This document shows, in pieces, positions 60,569 through 64,000 of a stretch of 64,000 nucleotides of DNA (its first letter is position 1; every line of letters starts with the position of its first letter). Where the stretch lies: assembly GCA_007922225.1 (NCBI GenBank), contig ML679970.1, positions 24,296,631 through 24,360,630 of the forward strand, given 5' to 3'. The notes under the pieces were generated by a model that made no database searches, was not told where the DNA came from, and saw only the letters and a list, made by a program, of their open reading frames with translations. The stretch comes from Emydura subglobosa (Eukaryota > Chordata > Testudines > Chelidae). The position numbers were made by a program, and so were the translations under genes.

Positions 60569-60975
60569 GTATGTCTCACATCTCGCCTCTGTGCCTGATC
60601 CACAGAGGGTGAGAGCCTATTATGGCTCCCAGCTACGAGGAGCCTGACTCTTTATCTCAAGCTGTAGAGACTCATGCTTTTAGCCCCAGAAAACTCTGTC
60701 TCTGGTGTTGGCCAATATAGAGGGTCTCTCAAGAGCTGAGGCTTGTCTGGGATTCAAACTGCCATGGGACACATATGCTTGGGATGAGCCTTCCTCTGTC
60801 CTGCGGAATCATGTAACCTGCTGGTCAGTATGTGTTATGCATCCCAGTCTGTGTCTGATCCACAAAGAATGCGAATCTGTTACAGCCCCTAATTACTGAG
60901 GCTGGCTCTTTATCTCAAGCTATACAAACTCATGTTTCTACCTCCAGAGCTCTATCGCCAGCTATAGATTCCTGC
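60569..60975. repeat. Diverged tandem duplication with 260-bp period
   Basis: Unit 1 (60569-60718) and unit 2 (60828-60975) share 'ctgatccaca', 'cctgactctttatctcaagc' / 'gctggctctttatctcaagc', 'agactcatgcttttag' / 'aaactcatgtttctac' and 'ccccagaaaactctgtc' / 'cctccagagctctatcg'. Corresponding positions are offset by 260 bp. A frame inside (60705-60899) is not supported as a gene. Confidence 0.7.
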
Positions 60976-62338
60976 TTTTAAATGCTCTCTGTAGCTGGGG
61001 ACAGTAAATGACTTACCTCCTCTGTGGATCAGTAAAAATGTGACACACTGACCAATGGGTTACATTAGTAGCAAAGAGGTATCTTAACAGTCAGCATCAG
61101 GACACAACACACTAAATTGCATATGTAACATACCTGGACACCTATATTAGGGCAGCCAGTTCTGTATGTGGACGCTTAATTTAACAATTGCCTTAAACTG
61201 GTAGGCAGTCATCTTAAAAAAAAAACCAAACAAACAAAACCCTATAAACTCGCAAAGAGAAAATAGACCATAAATTAGGTTCCCAAGTATAAAATGTATA
61301 TATGCAGACAGGACACCATAAAATGAGCAAACAATGTCTCATTACTGCATATAACCTGGACTATTTTATTGCAGTAACATATTTTAATGGCTGTTAAATA
61401 TAAGTTTTCAAAAATGTTAAAAGAAGTTTTAAAACAGGAATTTTTCTACCATAAGAAAGAGTTAATGCAGAAAGATAAAACATAGTAGGGACAAATATTT
61501 GAAAATTTTCCTTTTTGCTGTTTCTCTAGCAGTTCACCTCAATTTCAGTCTGCTTTAGTCTCCCAGAAGATGTTTTATGTGGCAGTAGTCCAGTCTCCAT
61601 AATCTTGTATTTACGATTTACTTAGGTAGAAATCGTGTATCTCTCAAAACCAGTGTCACTATGGAGAGCTGCATCAACTCCTGTGTGAGGCTGCCTTAAA
61701 AGATTAGCTAGACAGAGTACATGAAAACACATTACTAGAGTCTACCTTATCTCCCCATTTTAAGAAAATATGCTGTATTTGGAAAAAAGGAGAAAAACCA
61801 TTAAAAACATGTTGTGGTGGGTTTATTTCTAAAAATATTAGGCAGATGCCCCCAAATATAAACATTACATATTCAGTTAGATAAATATCGTTGTCTGCTT
61901 GGATGGAAAATGAAATTGGTTGGAACCAGTAAGTGTTCAAAAATGTAAGGATGTATGTAAGGTTCTATATCAGCATCTCATTACCAAAAACTGAGGTGAC
62001 TGTAGTAACGATTATCACTGTACATATTCAGAGTGCATATACAGTACTCCTGGGAACGTGAATAAAGAACTGTTGAACAAAGCCATTGTTGAAATTTTTC
62101 TGGATTATGCATAAATCTTCCCATCTAATCAAACTGCAGTGAAACAGAGTGAAGGAGAATGGGAGTGAAGACAATAAATGGATTATTTTCCCTCTATGGT
62201 TTGTCAAAGACGTTTCTTTTATAGTTATGCCATACCTGCAATATAGGTCAGTACAACTGACCCAACATGTCATATGCTAGGAGCTTGGTTGCAAGTAGGA
62301 AGCGAAAATAGAGAAAGTCCCAAACACAATTAATAATG
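60976..62338. other. No gene seen
   Basis: AT-rich. Strong isolated splice-like sites on the minus strand at about 61015 (GAG|GTAAGT) and 61775 (pyrimidine-rich acceptor) do not enclose a convincing exon. Confidence 0.45.
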
Positions 62339-62393
62339 AGTTACCATTATAGCACCTTTCATCCAAAAGTGCCCCAAAGTGCTTTACAGATTA
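62339..62393. repeat. SINE fragment
   Basis: 'accattatagcacctttcat' then 'ccccaaagtgctttacagat' resembles the end segment of the MIR-like SINE. Confidence 0.4.
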
Positions 62394-64000
62394 CTGGATA
62401 AGAACAAATAATACTTGGACGAGTTTTAAATGGACATGATCTGAAATCCTGGTTTCAAACCACCCCCAAACTATTTTGCAGTATGTGTCTATTTCTAGTT
62501 CATTGTAGTAATTAGTGAGTAATTGTTTTGTAATCAAACACTTGCCACCTGACCCTTTGCTTCCAGTTACCAGGTGAGCCAAGCTACATGATTATCTACA
62601 GGTATTTTAGATACAAAAGGTACACGGGCAAAACTCACCCATTTCTAGAATGCAATTAATTATTGTTCTGACTTATTCTACAACAAACCAAGGAGCACCC
62701 ATCCCAAGCTTTGGGTACCCTAGACAAGCTTTTATAAATGCACGTTCCAAAATGAACAGGCTCCAGCTATCACTTACTAGATAACCCTACTCCATGCGTA
62801 ACACAGATCAACACTAACTCATTAAACTTCATTTAAAAACCTCCACCAGAGTCTCCCTATGGCTACTCCCGAACCTCACCCAGCTCCCCACAGCCAGGGA
62901 GAAGAGATGAGCCCTGAAACAGGTCCTGAAGGACAAAGTTGGACTGTTAAAAACCAAAGAGGGGGAAAGAGAGGCGAGCAAGTTCAGAAGGCATATCATC
63001 CTAAAGGAGAACACCCTTCGGTAACCTTTTCTCTTTCAGATGATCATTTCTAATGACATATGTAACATATAGTGTGTGTCAAATTTCAGAAGTTTGTTAC
63101 TCCAAAAACAATATTAGACAATAAATGCAATTTACTGTGTGTCTTTACAAGTGGTGCATTTAAGTATGCAAAGAAGTAATGACCATGACTGTGGAATTTA
63201 AAATTGAACAAAGCCAAATCTACAACGGTTTCTCTGGTGTCTTTTGCCACTTTGAACTTTGGGGAGTTCAGATTAAAAATTAGTAGTCCTGGATCCAAAC
63301 TACTCCTGATTTGTGTGTGCAAACAAAACACTAGTTCTCAAGGCTATGTGAAACAAATAAACCTATTTTCATGCATCTCTATATTAACATAATAGTAACG
63401 TAAAACGCTGAAATAATTTATTTAAACTGCACAAAACTTGTACTCAGATAAAATGGGATCAGCATCCAAATCAATCCTCAGTTGTTTTTCCAAAACCAAA
63501 ACCCAACTATTGAGATTTTGCAAAAACAATCTCCAGTTTCATCCATCTCTGATTTAAAGGAAATGCTGCTGCTATTTGATTTAAGTGCCAACATTTATAA
63601 AATTCAGGAATAATTGTAATGAATTCCAAATGTAGATTTAAACAATGTATATTTAAGAGAGGATATAAAAATTTAAACTGAGAAAAGGTTCAGGAGAAAG
63701 CTGTGTAAATGCTTTTTGTTGATAATAAATCTGGGATTAAATATTAGTTTTAAAAATGCTAACATTTCAAGTAGTTAGTATAAATCTCACAAAACACCAG
63801 CAAGGCAACATGAGCATCTTTGTTAAAATCATTAGTTATGCTAATGTGAAATATTTAAATATGCTAATACCCTAAATTGTGACAAAAAAGCAGAATACAT
63901 GGGGCTAATTTCTTCTGGTTAATTCTTCTTAAAATGACTCCTTTATTGTTTTCCCTCCTACTGAGTGCAGAGCTTTTTTATGTTGTCGATGATGAAGGCT
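62394..64000. other. No gene seen
   Basis: Positions 62840-63010 are G/C-richer and possibly repeat-derived (open plus-strand frame 62859-63053 without splice sites). The rest is AT-rich and featureless. Confidence 0.45.

Noticed and set aside
61740..61800. Minus-strand pyrimidine-rich acceptor followed by HIFLKWGDK and AAG|GTAGAC.
   Set aside because: A 27-base exon with a modest donor; no supporting neighbour.
1..64000. CRISPR arrays, prophage, operons, riboswitches, bacterial promoters.
   Set aside because: Sequence is vertebrate nuclear DNA; no regularly spaced direct repeats or dense coding.

Overview
The window looks like AT-rich, repeat-dense nuclear DNA from a non-avian sauropsid. 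A turtle is most likely and a crocodilian is the alternative. The argument rests on the repeats: several CR1 LINE copies with turtle/archosaur-style 3' ends, MIR-like SINEs ending in the 'cctcatctgtaaaatgggataat' type of core, short inverted-repeat elements with 'gggtatgtctacactgc' termini, a degraded hAT element and the C-terminal part of another non-LTR retrotransposon. There are no bacterial-type operons, no CRISPR array, no rRNA and no intact long gene. Almost all of the short open frames are chance frames in AT-rich DNA or decayed transposon frames.

Host coding content appears limited to small exons. Three minus-strand segments (16868-16914, 13757-13816, 1469-1599) each have an acceptor, a donor and exactly one stop-free frame. 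They are best read as internal exons of one or more genes transcribed right to left with multi-kilobase introns. The first two join in phase and would encode an acidic, probably helical stretch. The third does not join the second in phase, so at least one exon is missing between them or it belongs to another transcript. I could not name the gene. Weaker candidates are one more minus-strand exon (23731-23973) and two plus-strand exons (12106-12191, 50071-50152).

Layout: 1-17 kb is mostly intron-like DNA with the three exons and old short repeats. At 17-24 kb there is a cluster of retroelements: a LINE reverse-transcriptase C-terminus at 17.65-18.35 kb, and CR1 pieces at 20.0, 21.4-21.8 and 22.2-23.36 kb. 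From 24 to 32.7 kb the DNA is mainly unique, with CR1 tails at 27.2 and 30.5 kb and a MIR-like SINE at 28.5 kb. From 32.7 to 43 kb there are DNA transposons (hAT-like 32.7-33.8, inverted-repeat element 36.5-37.3, MITE 39.6-39.9) and a 1.7-kb CR1 (41.0-42.7) whose 5' junction carries a tRNA-Lys-like sequence. From 43 to 64 kb there are SINEs, LTR-like blocks, an internal CR1 fragment (51.7-51.96), a CR1 3' end (56.8-57.7) and a diverged 260-bp tandem duplication (60.57-60.98).

I found no convincing new biological system. The items most worth checking are the unnamed minus-strand exons, the tRNA-Lys/CR1 junction and the short inverted-repeat elements. All family names come from reading the sequence and remembered consensus features; no database search was possible.
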